DNA of 5,621 nucleotides from Chloroflexota bacterium (GTDB taxonomy: Bacteria > Chloroflexota > Anaerolineae > Anaerolineales > Villigracilaceae): positions 1 through 5,621 of the forward strand of contig JAKANW010000245.1 of the NCBI GenBank assembly GCA_021823555.1, written 5' to 3'. Under the pieces are notes generated by a model, which made no database searches, was not told the DNA's origin, and was given only the letters and a program-made list of their open reading frames with translations. Shown here piece by piece: positions 5,054 through 5,621 of the stretch (position 1 is the stretch's first letter; every line of letters starts with the position of its first letter). The position numbers and the translations under genes are program-made.

Positions 5054-5083
5054 TTGACGTTCCCCGCGCAAAGGTCGTATAAT
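5054..5083 (+). promoter_or_regulatory. Sigma-A/sigma-70 promoter of the right ATPase gene
   Basis: TTGACG (5054-5059, five of six matches to TTGACA) and a perfect TATAAT (5078-5083) are separated by 18 bases. Transcription should start near 5090, leaving a leader of about 28 bases before the ATG at 5118, with GGAG (5107-5110) as ribosome-binding site. It is the best promoter in the window and suggests steady housekeeping-level expression. Confidence 0.85.
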
Positions 5084-5117
5084 GAGCCTATCTGACATTC
5101 CAAAGTGGAGAACCAAG

Positions 5118-5621
5118 ATGTCCAAAATCGTTTCTGTACACTCCTTCCGCGGCGGCACAGGAAAATCCAACACCACCGCCAACCTGGCTTCCCTGCTTGC
5201 CATGGAGGGCTATCGCGTCGGCGTTGTGGATACCGATATCGCCTCGCCTGGCATTCATGTTCTCTTCAACTTTGACGAAGCCGAGATGGTACACTCCCTC
5301 AACGACTACCTGTGGGGCAAATGTCCCATCAAAGAAACCGCCCACGATGTCAGCGGACGGCTGGGCGCCGAAATCAAGGGCCAAATCTTCCTCATCCCCG
5401 CCAGCATCAAAGCCGGTGAAATCGCTCGCATCCTGCGCGAAGGCTATGACGTGGGACTGCTCAACGACGGCTTCCGCGACCTTGTCAAGGAAATGAAACT
5501 CGACTTCCTGATGATCGACACCCACCCCGGCCTCAACGAAGAAACGCTCCTCTCCATCGCCATCTCCGACGCGCTCATCATCCTCATGCGCCCCGACCAG
5601 CAAGACTACCAGGGCACCGCC
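5118..5621 (+). CDS. MinD/ParA-like P-loop ATPase, C-terminal part missing
   Basis: The first 168 residues of a protein cut by the right edge. Walker A is RGGTGKSNTT at 11-20, with K16 as the P-loop lysine and arginine (R11) where MinD/ParA proteins have their signature lysine. Walker A' is VVDTDIASPG with D38 and D40, the positions of the catalytic and metal-linked Asp in MinD. Walker B is LDFLMIDTHPGL with D134. The segment KAGEIARILREGYDVGLLND (98-117) and the late RPDQQDYQGTA are distinctive and are not those of classical MinD or ParA partition proteins. The start is fixed by GGAG seven bases upstream and by the promoter at 5054-5083. It is transcribed divergently from the sigma operon and is a paralogue of the ATPase at 1-117. 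The fold is certain; membrane or nucleoid attachment and the partner are unknown, since the C-terminus is not in the window. Confidence 0.92.
   Translation, partial: MSKIVSVHSFRGGTGKSNTTANLASLLAMEGYRVGVVDTDIASPGIHVLFNFDEAEMVHSLNDYLWGKCPIKETAHDVSGRLGAEIKGQIFLIPASIKAGEIARILREGYDVGLLNDGFRDLVKEMKLDFLMIDTHPGLNEETLLSIAISDALIILMRPDQQDYQGTA

Noticed and set aside
5039..5056. Imperfect inverted repeat AATTCG...CGAAATT next to the ATPase -35 considered as an operator.
   Set aside because: The stem is only four to six bases with an offset base; too weak to distinguish from chance.
5088..5603. Minus-strand frame of 171 codons opposite the right ATPase.
   Set aside because: It is antisense to a P-loop ATPase with complete Walker A, A' and B motifs; a shadow frame.

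Overview
The window looks like a piece of a chromosome of about 57% GC by eye (not counted), probably from a Chloroflexota bacterium such as an Anaerolineae member. That guess rests on the lipoprotein with long Gly/Asn and Thr/Pro linkers and a PD40/TolB-like propeller, on the two RGGTGKSNTTANLA-type MinD/ParA ATPases, and on the unusual gene mix. No rRNA or other marker gene is present, so the lineage is only inferred. No tRNA, IS element, CRISPR array or phage gene was seen.

Layout. Five complete genes and one partial gene lie on the minus strand, and one partial gene on the plus strand. Reading leftward from the divergent intergenic region (4897-5117), the first unit encodes an ECF sigma factor (4342-4896), an overlapping small two-helix membrane protein that is a putative anti-sigma factor (3876-4355), and a 587-residue surface lipoprotein (2065-3828). 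A strong stem-loop terminator (2014-2045) closes this unit. The second unit encodes a PrsW-family intramembrane metalloprotease with a long cytosolic tail (855-1964), a cyclic-nucleotide-binding-domain protein with a coiled-coil tail and no DNA-binding domain (130-858, overlapping prsW by ATGA), and the first 39 residues of a MinD/ParA-like ATPase that runs off the left edge (1-117). On the right, a second ATPase with a near-identical N-terminus (5118-5621) has a clear sigma-A-type promoter and runs off the right edge.

How the parts may work together. PrsW of Bacillus subtilis is the site-1 protease that destroys a membrane anti-sigma factor and frees an ECF sigma factor. Here a PrsW homologue sits directly beside an ECF sigma/membrane anti-sigma pair, so a regulated-proteolysis circuit is a natural hypothesis. 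PrsW is also translationally coupled to a cNMP-binding protein, followed by a MinD/ParA-like ATPase, with a second ATPase across the locus. The whole could be an envelope-sensing system in which nucleotide binding and a membrane-cycling ATPase tune a protease that controls a sigma factor and a surface sensor lipoprotein. The gene identities are well supported. The wiring is inference.
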